Part shown: one piece after another, positions 1 through 7,196 of the stretch
Position numbering within the stretch: position 1 is the stretch's first letter
Layout: every line of letters starts with the position of its first letter
From: CAZTHM01 sp041946825
GTDB lineage: Bacteria > Acidobacteriota > Terriglobia > UBA7540
NCBI GenBank assembly: GCA_041946825.1
Contig: JBHGBD010000054.1
Span: 1-13,639, forward strand
Length of the DNA: 13,639 bases
Direction of reading: 5' to 3'
The notes under the pieces: model-generated
What the model was told of the DNA's origin: nothing
What the model saw: only the letters and a program-made list of their open reading frames with translations
Database searches by the model: none
Program-made: the position numbers and the translations under genes

Positions 1-1676
1 AGCTTCAAGCGGCCCTTTTCCCTGACCGCCACCACGTGCTTCCAACCCGACCCGAGGTCGTCGTCGTAGGAGACGTTCTTTCCCGCTTCCATCGAATGCA
101 CCCGGCCCGCCTCCGGGGGAACTTCGGGATCGTACCGGCCGAAACATGTCGATGTCCCCATAAAGAGCTTCCCCTGGAACTGCGTCATGCCCGGCACGCG
201 AAACCAAGTGTGAACGTCGGAAGCGGACCAATTATGCCTTTGGACCATGCTCCTGAGCCGCGTCCATCCCGAGTCGCGCTCGTAATGGTAGTCTTCCGCC
301 AGAGCCCAGTTGGAATCGCGGTCATAGCGGTAGACCTCGGCTTTGGGCAGGACACCCGCGTAAAGTTTCCCGTTGTACACGTTGAGGTCGTTCACTTCGT
401 TAATCTGGTATTGGTCCGTGGCGATTCCCAGTTGTCCGCACACTGTCCAGCGGCTATCGCCTTCGTACCGCAGGATCTTTCCCTGCGGCCAGGTTCCTGC
501 GTAAAGACGCCCCTCGAAAACCTGCAGCTTGTGGACCTGGGTTACCCCCTGCGGCTTGTTACCAATGCACACCCATTTCGTGCCACCCTCGTAGCGATAC
601 ATGGCGGGATGTGTGGAACCGTACAGTTGGCCTCCAAGAACCGTGGCGCTCTGAAACAGGATTTCACTGGCCGGGGCGAGTTGACCCGCGAACTCCCATT
701 TTCGGCCGCCTGCGTAACGAAAAACCTTCACCCCGTCGTCGCCCGCGTACAGGTCGCCCTTGAAGGAGGCAAGCGCCATGGTGCGATACCCGTTTCCAAA
801 CTGACCACAGTCCTCCCAACGCGTTCCCCCGGCGTAACGGTACACGTGGTTGGGCGCACCGACTCCGGCATGTGCCCGATCCCAGTCCCACACACCCGTC
901 CCAGCGTAGAGTTCGCCCTTGTGCACGATCATGGTGAAAACTGTCACCGCGAGGGGATGGGTTCCGAGCCTGCCACAATCAACCCAGTCCGTGCCGCCGG
1001 CGTATCGGAAGACATGACACGCGTCCTCAGGGCGCGCGGCATCGGCAAGGCCCACGTAGAGTTCACCTTTGTATGCGACCAGCGTGCTGACGAGGGGATT
1101 CGTCTTCCACGGTCGGCCACAGTCTATCCAGGAGCCGTTGATGGCATTGTCGATGCCAAAGTGAAGGTTCTTGGCATCGCCTTGGGAGCCGTAACTCGGT
1201 GAACTGGAAGTCACGCTCAGATTGATTCCCTTCCGGCGATCGGAATCGTACTTGGTCAGCAAATCCCCATGCGCGGATTCCAGGTTTTCCGGGAGATTGG
1301 CCCACATGGCAATCGAGAACTCGCGCGTCCCGAGATTGAATTCCTCGTGATCCTCCACCTTCATGAAGCCATCTACCCCGTTGAACTGAGCCGCTCCCTG
1401 CGAACGCCCGCCGCGACCCTCGACGAACTTGATGCCGTGGTTCTCGCCGTGGTGTACTCCGACGGCGTCCTGACAGTCGCCGTCCATCTTCCAATGGGCG
1501 AGGAGCCTTGGCCACCCTTTGGCCTCGACCTTTTGAAGCAACGCATTTGGGCCCGGACGGGGTGGGGCTTCAGCAGCCGCCATGCTCCGAGCGAAAGGAT
1601 CCAGGGAGACTGCCGATACCCCGGCGCCGGCGGCCTGCAGGGCCATCTGCAATGCTTTTCGACGATTCGTTTTCAT
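1..1676 (-). CDS. Tat-exported LamG-like / seven-repeat beta-propeller protein (3' end outside window)
   Basis: The reading frame starts at the ATG at 1676 and stays open to the left edge (558 codons seen), so the C-terminus is missing. The start is set by a GGAGG Shine-Dalgarno at 1683-1687, nine bases upstream. The N-terminus resembles a Tat signal: twin arginines at residues 5-6 (TNRRKALQ), an Ala-rich core and a likely cleavage region near residues 30-36. Residues about 58-176 resemble a LamG/concanavalin-like jelly roll (LAHWKMDG, AAQFNGVDGF, FSIAMWAN). Residues about 182-515 hold seven degenerate repeats of roughly 45-55 residues, each with WxDCG, then KGELYAGT, then VYRYAGG; the first three are the best conserved. 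Seven units suggest a seven-bladed propeller of kelch-like type. No catalytic motif is visible, so I infer a periplasmic or surface glycan- or protein-binding role. It follows the TonB-dependent receptor in the same direction and is probably co-transcribed. No specific family is recognised. Confidence 0.85.
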   Translation of the reverse strand, partial: MKTNRRKALQMALQAAGAGVSAVSLDPFARSMAAAEAPPRPGPNALLQKVEAKGWPRLLAHWKMDGDCQDAVGVHHGENHGIKFVEGRGGRSQGAAQFNGVDGFMKVEDHEEFNLGTREFSIAMWANLPENLESAHGDLLTKYDSDRRKGINLSVTSSSPSYGSQGDAKNLHFGIDNAINGSWIDCGRPWKTNPLVSTLVAYKGELYVGLADAARPEDACHVFRYAGGTDWVDCGRLGTHPLAVTVFTMIVHKGELYAGTGVWDWDRAHAGVGAPNHVYRYAGGTRWEDCGQFGNGYRTMALASFKGDLYAGDDGVKVFRYAGGRKWEFAGQLAPASEILFQSATVLGGQLYGSTHPAMYRYEGGTKWVCIGNKPQGVTQVHKLQVFEGRLYAGTWPQGKILRYEGDSRWTVCGQLGIATDQYQINEVNDLNVYNGKLYAGVLPKAEVYRYDRDSNWALAEDYHYERDSGWTRLRSMVQRHNWSASDVHTWFRVPGMTQFQGKLFMGTSTCFGRYDPEVPPEAGRVHSMEAGKNVSYDDDLGSGWKHVVAVREKGRLK

Positions 1677-1830
1677 TCCTTGCCTCCAAGCTGTCACAAG
1701 CGGATGGCGGAAGCCCTCCACTATGGCTCAAGTGCCAGGACAATCCCCGCTGGATCACAATGCAGGGGCGGGGGGTAAAGCTCCCGAAGGATGCCCGCGA
1801 CCCAACCTTCAAGGGGCGACCCTCGACCTG

Positions 1831-4800
1831 CTAGTAGCTCAGCTTCAATCCAAATTGGAGAACGCGCTCCCCTTTGCCGTAAAAGATCTGGCCCGCGTTC
1901 GGGCTTCCGATCGTGGCATCAGGGTACCCGGGATTCAGGTGATTTAGCAGGCTGTAGGCCTCGGCACGAAACTGCAGGCCAAAGCGATCCCCCATCGCGA
2001 AATTCTTCAGCAGTGCGAGGTCCCAACTAATGGACCCCGGCGCGTTCAGGATGTTCCGGCCGGAGTTCCCGAATCGAGGTTGGCCGCTTGCCAACGCCTC
2101 TTGCAGGGCCTCGTTCGTGAAGCAGGAGGGTTCAAACCACTGCTCGAGGGTTTTCGGTCCATCGCCGTGGCAAAGCCGGTCCGGGCGCGGCGTCGAGGAG
2201 CCCGTGTTGGAGTAATCCTGGTCCGGGAAGATCGTCATGGGGAACCCAGACTGAAAGGTCGTAATTCCTGAGACTTGCCAACCCCCTACAACCTGGTTCT
2301 GCCAGCCAGGACGATTCAGGAATCGCTTGTCCGCGCCCACTGGCAAGTCCCAAACGTAGCTGGCGACAAAGCGATGCCGGGCATCCATGTAAGATCGAGC
2401 GCGATCGATGGCCCGGTTGTTATCATCCTGGGGGTTGAAGTTTCCACCGTTCCCGCCCCCAAACCCTTCGTTTCCCTCTCCGTCGTTGATCGCCTTTGCC
2501 CACGTGTAACTGATGAGCATATTCAGGCCGCTCGTCCACCTTTTTGTCAGCCGCGTCTGGAGGGAATGGTAATTGGAGTTCGCGTCGGTGGTCGTAAACA
2601 ACATTACATTAAAGTCCGGGTACGGCCGGCGAGGCTGCAAGTCTCCCAATCCCGGCCGGGGTTGGTTGGCGAGGTCGTGCAGATTCCCCTGGTGAGTGCC
2701 CTTATTCCCCACGTAGTTGAGCTCAAGGGCCCAGTCACGTGCAAACTGCGACGAGATCCCAAAGCTCCACTGCTGAAGGTACGGGTTGTCGTAACGCGGT
2801 GAAGCGTACAGGGCGAGAAACTGGTCCTGGACCGGAGCAATCGAAGCCCCGCCGAACATGGTTTCGAACGTCGTGGGAACGCCACCGACGGTTGGGGGTG
2901 GCGCCCCAAAAGCGGGCGTATAGAGCGACGTTGGCGCGCTGAGGGGGCTATTGTGTGTGAAATAGAGATTTTCCGTGGGGAGAAAGTCATAGAAAATCCC
3001 GTAGCCGGTCCGAATGATCAGCTTGTCCGAGTGAGTTGGCCGGAAGGATAAGCCTAACCTCGGCGCCCAGCCTTTTCGATTCGGAAAGATCAGTGTTCTT
3101 TGCGTCCGCCCGGTGAAACCCAACTGTCCACGCTGACTGGAGCTTGCAACTAGGCACCGGCCATCGGAAGAGTAAAGGAATGACCAGGCGGGATCTGTAC
3201 ACAGAGCGTCGTTGGCCGAATCGTTCAATGCAGTAACCAGGATCGCGTTGCCCGGCCCCGAAAACGGCATTGCGGTCGAAACGAATGACAGAAGGTTGCC
3301 ATTCTTCTCCTCCGGCTGACGCCGATACTCGTACCGGACACCCACATTCACCGTAAGGTCGGGACTGATTTTGAAATCGTCCTGTGCGTAAAAATTCCAG
3401 AACCCTCCACCGATGAAATAATTGGGCTGGAAACGTGCGCTGTGGTCCCCGGAACTTGGATAGCCAGCAAGGAAATCCGCGAAACCTGAAACAAGGGCCA
3501 CGTCCGGGATCTCGCTGGCAAGCGAAGAGTACCGTCCGTCGGATGCGATGTTGCCATAGACCGAGCGAGGCACAGTCATCCGCAACACCTGCCAGAGCTG
3601 GATGTCCGCGCCCACCACAACGGTGTGTTTGCCGTGCACCCAGGTCAGGTTGTCCTGGTATTTCTCCACCATGTCGGGGTAGACCGAGGGGCGATATGGG
3701 CTGTCGCCCACGCTTGAGAAGTTGCTGATTCCAAACAGCGGAAAGCCCTCAAACTCGGGACCGTATGCCGAGAGGCCATCGATACCAAAGCTCGCCATGA
3801 ACCCCTCGGAGCGGGGGCACTCCCCGCACAGCACACTGGAGGATTCCCGTTGGAACCCAAAACGTGCCTCGTTCAGCAGGCTTGGGCCGAAGTTCCTGAT
3901 CCACGAAAGCGCCACGTTATGTCCCCGAAATACATATTTCTCCCGGAAACTCGGAAGGGATGTGAACCCTCCGACAGGAGAACGGGTATTAGAGTTCCCT
4001 AGAAAGTACCTTCCCGAAATACGATCGTTCGTCCCGATAACATGGTCAATGCGCGCATCCAGGAGGTCATCGTTCCGGGTTCGCGGGTCGGTATTGATGA
4101 AATTGTTGAAACCGTCGCGATTCGGCTCAGGGAAGGCTCCCGAGTCGAGGACCTTTTGCGCAACAGGATTGATATTCGTGATGATGTTGCCGGCATAGGG
4201 CGTCCCGACAAGAATCGTCTGACCCGCATTGGCGCTGCCGGCGGGGCATGTAAAGTAATCCAACGTTCCCGGGTCAAAAAGCTGGCCACTATCGAAATCG
4301 AGATTGGCGGGACCTCCGGTTCCGCAGAGATTGAGAGTGTTTCCCGTAAGGGCGCTGCTGAGATCCCCAGATTTCATCGCCGCCGTAGGCACCGTCCCAA
4401 GAGCGGATGCTCCCTTGATGTCCCGGAGACCTTCGTAATTGACGAACCAGAAGGTCTTCTGCTTGATGATGGGGCCACCGGCAGCAAACCCAAACTGATT
4501 CCGTTTGTATTTGGCCACATCCGCCTCGAAGAAATTGCGCGCATCAAGCACGTCGTTTCGAAGGAACTCGTAGACGACTCCGTGGAATTCATTGGTCCCC
4601 GACTTCGTAACAAGATTAATGGTGGAACCCGCCTGTCTGCCGAACGCCGCCGAATAGATGTTGGTCTGGATCTTGAATTCCTCAATGGCATCGGGCGGAG
4701 GCTGCACAGAAAAACCGCCCCTCCCCAGATTCCACGACTCCATCCCATCGATGAGATAGCTATTGCTGCTTGTCCGGGTCCCGTTCGCCGCGTACGTGGT

Positions 4801-5370
4801 CTCGCTGAAGGGGGATCCAAAAACTCCGTCAGAACTTCCCCCATTCTCGGGCATCGTGCCTGGCACGAGCAGGGCCAGGGAACCGTAGCGGCGGAGGTTA
4901 AGCGGTAATTGCACCGTTTGTTGCGCTTCGATCACCGTGCCGATGCTGGCGGTCGTCGATTCAACGAGAGGCGCCGCTCCGACAACCTCCACGGTTGTCG
5001 TGACCGCCCCGATCTCCATGCGGACGTCAATCCTGGCCTGCTGATCCACGAGCAGGTCGATTCCAGTGATGACCGTCGACTTGAAGCCCTGCTTTTCAGC
5101 CGACAGTTTGTAGCTGCCGGGCGAGACCACCGGGAAGTTGTAATCCCCGGCATCGTCGGAGGTGGTCTTAATGACCAAACCCGTGGCCACATTCGTCAGG
5201 ATCAGGTCGGCGCTCGGAACCGCGGCGTTCGAAGAGTCTGTCACCGTCCCCACGAGCCTTGCGTTGACGACCTGTGCGCGCGAAGGCGGCACAAGGGCGA
5301 TTGTGGTCCAAATTACGGAAGCCATCAGAGACCTCATGAAGATTCGACTATTCCTACGGTCGATGTGCAC
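1831..5370 (-). CDS. Oar-like TonB-dependent outer-membrane receptor with carboxypeptidase-regulatory-like domain
   Basis: This 1179-residue outer-membrane protein is predicted to import a bulky substrate using TonB/ExbBD energy. The start is a GTG with GGGAGG at 5377-5382, six bases upstream; an in-frame ATG at 5337 has no good Shine-Dalgarno. Residues 1-33 form a signal peptide with a basic n-region, a hydrophobic core at about 15-28 and cleavage near SRAQ. Residues about 36-125 are a carboxypeptidase-regulatory-like beta-sandwich (GTVTDSSNAAVPSA, GDYNFPVVSPGSYKL). Residues about 136-255 are the plug (YLIDGMESWN, QAGSTINLVTKSGTNEF), and the rest is barrel, including GGPIIKQKTFWFVNYEG at 298-314. 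The protein ends in LQFGLKLSY; a C-terminal aromatic residue is the usual barrel-assembly signal. Length and order match the Oar/acidobacterial subgroup, which is longer than siderophore receptors. I see no clear TonB box and no SusD partner. The substrate cannot be read from sequence; neighbours suggest a carbohydrate or a modified polymer. Confidence 0.95.
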   Translation of the reverse strand: MHIDRRNSRIFMRSLMASVIWTTIALVPPSRAQVVNARLVGTVTDSSNAAVPSADLILTNVATGLVIKTTSDDAGDYNFPVVSPGSYKLSAEKQGFKSTVITGIDLLVDQQARIDVRMEIGAVTTTVEVVGAAPLVESTTASIGTVIEAQQTVQLPLNLRRYGSLALLVPGTMPENGGSSDGVFGSPFSETTYAANGTRTSSNSYLIDGMESWNLGRGGFSVQPPPDAIEEFKIQTNIYSAAFGRQAGSTINLVTKSGTNEFHGVVYEFLRNDVLDARNFFEADVAKYKRNQFGFAAGGPIIKQKTFWFVNYEGLRDIKGASALGTVPTAAMKSGDLSSALTGNTLNLCGTGGPANLDFDSGQLFDPGTLDYFTCPAGSANAGQTILVGTPYAGNIITNINPVAQKVLDSGAFPEPNRDGFNNFINTDPRTRNDDLLDARIDHVIGTNDRISGRYFLGNSNTRSPVGGFTSLPSFREKYVFRGHNVALSWIRNFGPSLLNEARFGFQRESSSVLCGECPRSEGFMASFGIDGLSAYGPEFEGFPLFGISNFSSVGDSPYRPSVYPDMVEKYQDNLTWVHGKHTVVVGADIQLWQVLRMTVPRSVYGNIASDGRYSSLASEIPDVALVSGFADFLAGYPSSGDHSARFQPNYFIGGGFWNFYAQDDFKISPDLTVNVGVRYEYRRQPEEKNGNLLSFVSTAMPFSGPGNAILVTALNDSANDALCTDPAWSFLYSSDGRCLVASSSQRGQLGFTGRTQRTLIFPNRKGWAPRLGLSFRPTHSDKLIIRTGYGIFYDFLPTENLYFTHNSPLSAPTSLYTPAFGAPPPTVGGVPTTFETMFGGASIAPVQDQFLALYASPRYDNPYLQQWSFGISSQFARDWALELNYVGNKGTHQGNLHDLANQPRPGLGDLQPRRPYPDFNVMLFTTTDANSNYHSLQTRLTKRWTSGLNMLISYTWAKAINDGEGNEGFGGGNGGNFNPQDDNNRAIDRARSYMDARHRFVASYVWDLPVGADKRFLNRPGWQNQVVGGWQVSGITTFQSGFPMTIFPDQDYSNTGSSTPRPDRLCHGDGPKTLEQWFEPSCFTNEALQEALASGQPRFGNSGRNILNAPGSISWDLALLKNFAMGDRFGLQFRAEAYSLLNHLNPGYPDATIGSPNAGQIFYGKGERVLQFGLKLSY

Positions 5371-5376
5371 GGGGCA

Positions 5377-5382
5377 CCTCCC
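5377..5382 (-). promoter_or_regulatory. Shine-Dalgarno deciding the GTG start of the receptor
   Basis: The minus strand reads GGGAGG, then six bases (tgcccc), then GTG at 5370. This supports GTG over the internal ATG at 5337, and it keeps the arginine-rich n-region of the signal peptide. Confidence 0.7.
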
Positions 5383-5415
5383 AAAGCAATCGGCGTTACG
5401 ACTGAACGATGCTGC

Positions 5416-5444
5416 CTTATAACTTCGGCCCGATTGGTTGTCAA
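5416..5444 (-). promoter_or_regulatory. Sigma-70-type promoter of the receptor gene
   Basis: On the minus strand a perfect -35 TTGACA (5444-5439) is followed by a 17-base spacer and a -10 TATAAG (5421-5416), five of six matches to consensus. The predicted transcript start is near 5409, giving a leader of about 40 bases before the GTG at 5370. The sequence just upstream of the -35 is A-rich (aaagtaaaaataag), like an UP element. This is the strongest promoter I see in the window and implies high basal expression unless repressed. Confidence 0.75.
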
Positions 5445-5504
5445 GACTTATTTTTACTTTTACATAGAAGTCGGGGCTATTTTGAACTTATATCGCTTAG
5501 ATAC

Positions 5505-5532
5505 TTGTAATTTATAAATTTTATGGTTTAAT
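5505..5532 (+). promoter_or_regulatory. Candidate promoter for the ROK regulator
   Basis: On the plus strand TTGTAA (5505-5510, four of six matches to the -35) is followed by 16 bases and TTTAAT (5527-5532, five of six matches to the -10). The patch is markedly AT-rich compared with its surroundings. A perfect 12-base palindrome AATTTATAAATT (5509-5520) overlaps the end of the -35 and most of the spacer. The predicted start is near 5539, leaving a leader of about 210 bases before the ATG at 5751. AT-rich sequence gives chance matches easily, so this is tentative. Confidence 0.35.
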
Positions 5533-5533
5533 C

Positions 5534-5550
5534 AGCCTGCCCGACAGGCT
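5534..5550. promoter_or_regulatory. 17-base perfect dyad, candidate operator
   Basis: AGCCTG-cccga-CAGGCT is a perfect inverted repeat with six-base arms. It lies immediately after the candidate -10 of the ROK gene and overlaps its predicted start site. That is where an autorepressor would block transcription, and ROK regulators bind palindromes. I see no second copy next to the receptor promoter. The same arms could also act as an RNA hairpin. Confidence 0.4.
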
Positions 5551-5583
5551 ACCCGAGCGAAGGTGGAATCGGGAGACGGCAGG
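5536..5583 (+). other. Possible structured 5' leader element with alternative pairings
   Basis: Three complementary segments fall within 50 bases. CCTGCC (5536-5541) can pair with GGCAGG (5578-5583), enclosing CCCGA (5552-5556) paired with TCGGG (5569-5573) around a 12-base loop. Alternatively the first segment pairs locally with CAGGCT (5545-5550). The two foldings exclude each other. The element ends directly before the ATG of a 32-codon ORF. It matches no riboswitch class I can name. If transcription starts near 5539, part of the first arm is missing, which favours a DNA operator reading. Confidence 0.22.
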
Positions 5584-5682
5584 ATGAACGAACTCGCTCT
5601 GGATAAAGACCCTCATGGATCGGATTATCAATCACGGATTAAAGTCAACGGCCGTGGGGCTCATTGCACTCAGAACAGGTAG
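5584..5682 (+). CDS. Possible 32-residue leader ORF upstream of the ROK gene
   Basis: The frame ATG (5584) to TAG (5682) encodes 32 residues starting MNELALDKDP and ending GAHCTQNR. GGGAG at 5571-5575 lies eight bases upstream, a good Shine-Dalgarno spacing, and part of it falls in the TCGGG stem arm described separately. There is no run of a single amino acid of the kind used in attenuators, no signal peptide and no family match I recognise. It may be a chance ORF. It is listed because the ribosome site and the stem coincide. Confidence 0.18.
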   Translation: MNELALDKDPHGSDYQSRIKVNGRGAHCTQNR

Positions 5683-5735
5683 AGTAAGTCGGTTCTGGAT
5701 TCTGACAACTTCTCTTTTTGCGTAACGGGCCTTGT

Positions 5736-5740
5736 GAGGG
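5736..5740 (+). promoter_or_regulatory. Shine-Dalgarno deciding the ATG start of the ROK gene
   Basis: GAGGG lies ten bases before the ATG at 5751. The in-frame TTG at 5718 has only pyrimidine-rich sequence upstream, and its extra 11 residues do not belong to the winged-helix domain, so the ATG is preferred. Confidence 0.55.
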
Positions 5741-5750
5741 CCTACCACCC

Positions 5751-7025
5751 ATGAAACACGTAACCAAGAAGAACCAACTCGACAAGCTCACCATTGAATC
5801 GCTGGTATGGCGGCATGGCGCCCTTTCCCGGTCGGAACTCCATGAACTGACTGACCTACAGCACAGTGATATCTCCAAGCTTGCGCGCCAGCTCATCAAC
5901 GAGGGCAGGCTCGTTCCGTCGGGGCGTGGCGACAACCCCATGGGTCGGAAACGTACTCTCCTGCGTTTGAATGACGAGCACAGCTTTGTCGTCGGAGTTG
6001 GGTTCGACGATCGTGAGGTGCATGCCGCGACGATGGACTTGCACCTGAACATTCGGGCCACGGCGGACGAACCAACCTCCTTGGAAGGGGGGGCTGAGAA
6101 GCTGGCCTCTCAGCTTCTGCGCTGCACCAAGAAGGTAATTCGGCAATCAGGTGTAAACCCAAAAGCCTTAATCGGAATTGGGGTCGCAGGCTCGGGTCTC
6201 GTCAGCAGCCCCAAGGGCATATTCGTCATGTCGTCGACAATCGAATTCCTCAAGCAAGTTCCATTAAGAGGGACCTTCGAAAACGAACTGGGGGTGCCCA
6301 CGATCGTGGAAGACCTCACTCGCGCCAAGACCGTCGCGGAAAGGACGCTAGGGGCGGGGGAGATGGCCGACCATATGATCTACATCGATTACGGTCCCAC
6401 GGGAATCGGCGCCGGAATCATCATTGACGGTAAACTCTTCTACGGTTCGGAGTCTGCCGCGGGGGAGTTCGGGCACACCCACATGGTCGAGGATGGCCCG
6501 GCGTGCAAATGCGGAAGCTTCGGTTGTCTGGAAGCCATCGCGGGCGCGGCGGCATTGGGCTCAAGGATTCGAAAGGCGCTCGCCGAGGGGAGCACTTCCG
6601 AGGCGCTGGTGCTCGCGGGGGGTGATCCTCTCAAAGTGACCGGCTGGACGGTGCTGGAAGCTGCCGGCCGGGGAGACAAGTCGTGCTCATTGATTGTGGA
6701 GGAAGCCGGAAGGACTCTCGGCCTCGGGCTGGCCAATCTCGTAAACCTCTTCAACCCTTCTGTGTTGGTTTTGGACAGGCGCTTGTCGGTCGCAGGCGAA
6801 GGCTTTCTAGAGCAGATTGTGAGGATCGTGAGAAGGCAAGCCCTTCCTCATTCGTCCAAGAACCTGAGTATCCGTTTCGGGAAGCTGGGGAGTGAGGCAA
6901 ATGTCCTTGGCGTGGGTTCGATCCTCCTTCACAAACACTTTGAAATCCCAGCGCTCAAGCCGCCAAAATTCATGATTGAGCCGGTGTTGGCGACCTCGCG
7001 AGGAACTCTGGCGGAGCACAACTGA
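5751..7025 (+). CDS. ROK-family transcriptional regulator (NagC/XylR type)
   Basis: This 424-residue protein is a predicted cytoplasmic sugar-responsive DNA-binding regulator. Residues about 10-58 form a winged helix-turn-helix (LSRSELHELTDLQHSDISKL), followed by MGRKRTLLRLN, the usual link into the ROK domain. The ROK domain spans about 78-400. The second glycine-rich loop (YIDYGPTGIGAGIIIDG, 211-227) is intact. The zinc motif is complete: GEFGH (H242) and CKCGSFGCLE (C252, C254, C259). The first phosphate loop reads VGVGFDDREV instead of the kinase-type DxGGT, and the kinase NDANAA motif is VEDLTRAK, though an acidic residue (D188) remains. This pattern is expected for a regulator that binds sugar without phosphorylating it. 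It is divergent from the TonB-dependent receptor and upstream of the secreted hydrolases. Control of these genes and itself is an inference. The ligand is not predictable. Confidence 0.93.
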   Translation: MKHVTKKNQLDKLTIESLVWRHGALSRSELHELTDLQHSDISKLARQLINEGRLVPSGRGDNPMGRKRTLLRLNDEHSFVVGVGFDDREVHAATMDLHLNIRATADEPTSLEGGAEKLASQLLRCTKKVIRQSGVNPKALIGIGVAGSGLVSSPKGIFVMSSTIEFLKQVPLRGTFENELGVPTIVEDLTRAKTVAERTLGAGEMADHMIYIDYGPTGIGAGIIIDGKLFYGSESAAGEFGHTHMVEDGPACKCGSFGCLEAIAGAAALGSRIRKALAEGSTSEALVLAGGDPLKVTGWTVLEAAGRGDKSCSLIVEEAGRTLGLGLANLVNLFNPSVLVLDRRLSVAGEGFLEQIVRIVRRQALPHSSKNLSIRFGKLGSEANVLGVGSILLHKHFEIPALKPPKFMIEPVLATSRGTLAEHN

Positions 7026-7153
7026 TCTACGGCGCCGGAGGCTCAAGGGTAGGACACGAGCCACTCCACGAGGGTACTGAAGGTCCCGAGAGTCAGACGT
7101 CGCACGCCGGTTAGAATGTGACTCCATCGATTGTCAATTTCGAGTATCCATCA

Positions 7154-7172
7154 GCGTGATCCTTTTTCACGC
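7154..7172. promoter_or_regulatory. Inverted repeat upstream of the CocE-like gene
   Basis: GCGTGA-tcctttt-TCACGC is a perfect six-base-arm dyad over 19 bases, ending 24 bases before the ATG at 7197. It could be an operator or a small leader hairpin. The half-sites resemble the GTGA/TCAC core of CRP-type sites, but the spacing is seven bases rather than six. No convincing -35/-10 pair was found in the 171-base gap after the ROK gene, so read-through from the ROK gene is possible. Confidence 0.35.
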
Positions 7173-7186
7173 AATTCAGCCTTTGC

Positions 7187-7190
7187 GAGG
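7187..7190 (+). promoter_or_regulatory. Shine-Dalgarno deciding the ATG start of the CocE-like gene
   Basis: GAGG lies six bases before the ATG at 7197, and that ATG is directly followed by a signal peptide. The longer in-frame TTG start at 7131 would bury the signal peptide behind 22 extra residues. Confidence 0.65.
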
Positions 7191-7196
7191 TTCACC

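Noticed and set aside
36..1202. Long plus-strand ORF of 388 codons
   Set aside because: It lies antisense to the LamG/propeller gene, whose repeats and ribosome site are clear. The plus translation has no domain and reflects the codon bias of the other strand.
1677..1830. Possible terminator or promoter between receptor and LamG/propeller gene
   Set aside because: No stable hairpin with U-tract and no -35/-10 pair was found in the 154 bases, so co-transcription is the simpler reading.
4042..5517. Two back-to-back plus-strand ORFs of 288 and 202 codons
   Set aside because: They are antisense to the well-defined signal, plug and early barrel regions of the TonB-dependent receptor and show no motif of their own. 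The second runs through the receptor promoter.
5536..5583. Resemblance of the leader element to the 3' part of a cobalamin riboswitch
   Set aside because: Only short fragments such as GGTGGAATC and GGCAGGA are reminiscent. The conserved GCCACTG-type core and the usual length are absent.
7131..7196. TTG-initiated N-terminal extension of the CocE-like protein
   Set aside because: It would place 22 residues before a normal signal peptide, while the ATG at 7197 has a well-spaced GAGG.
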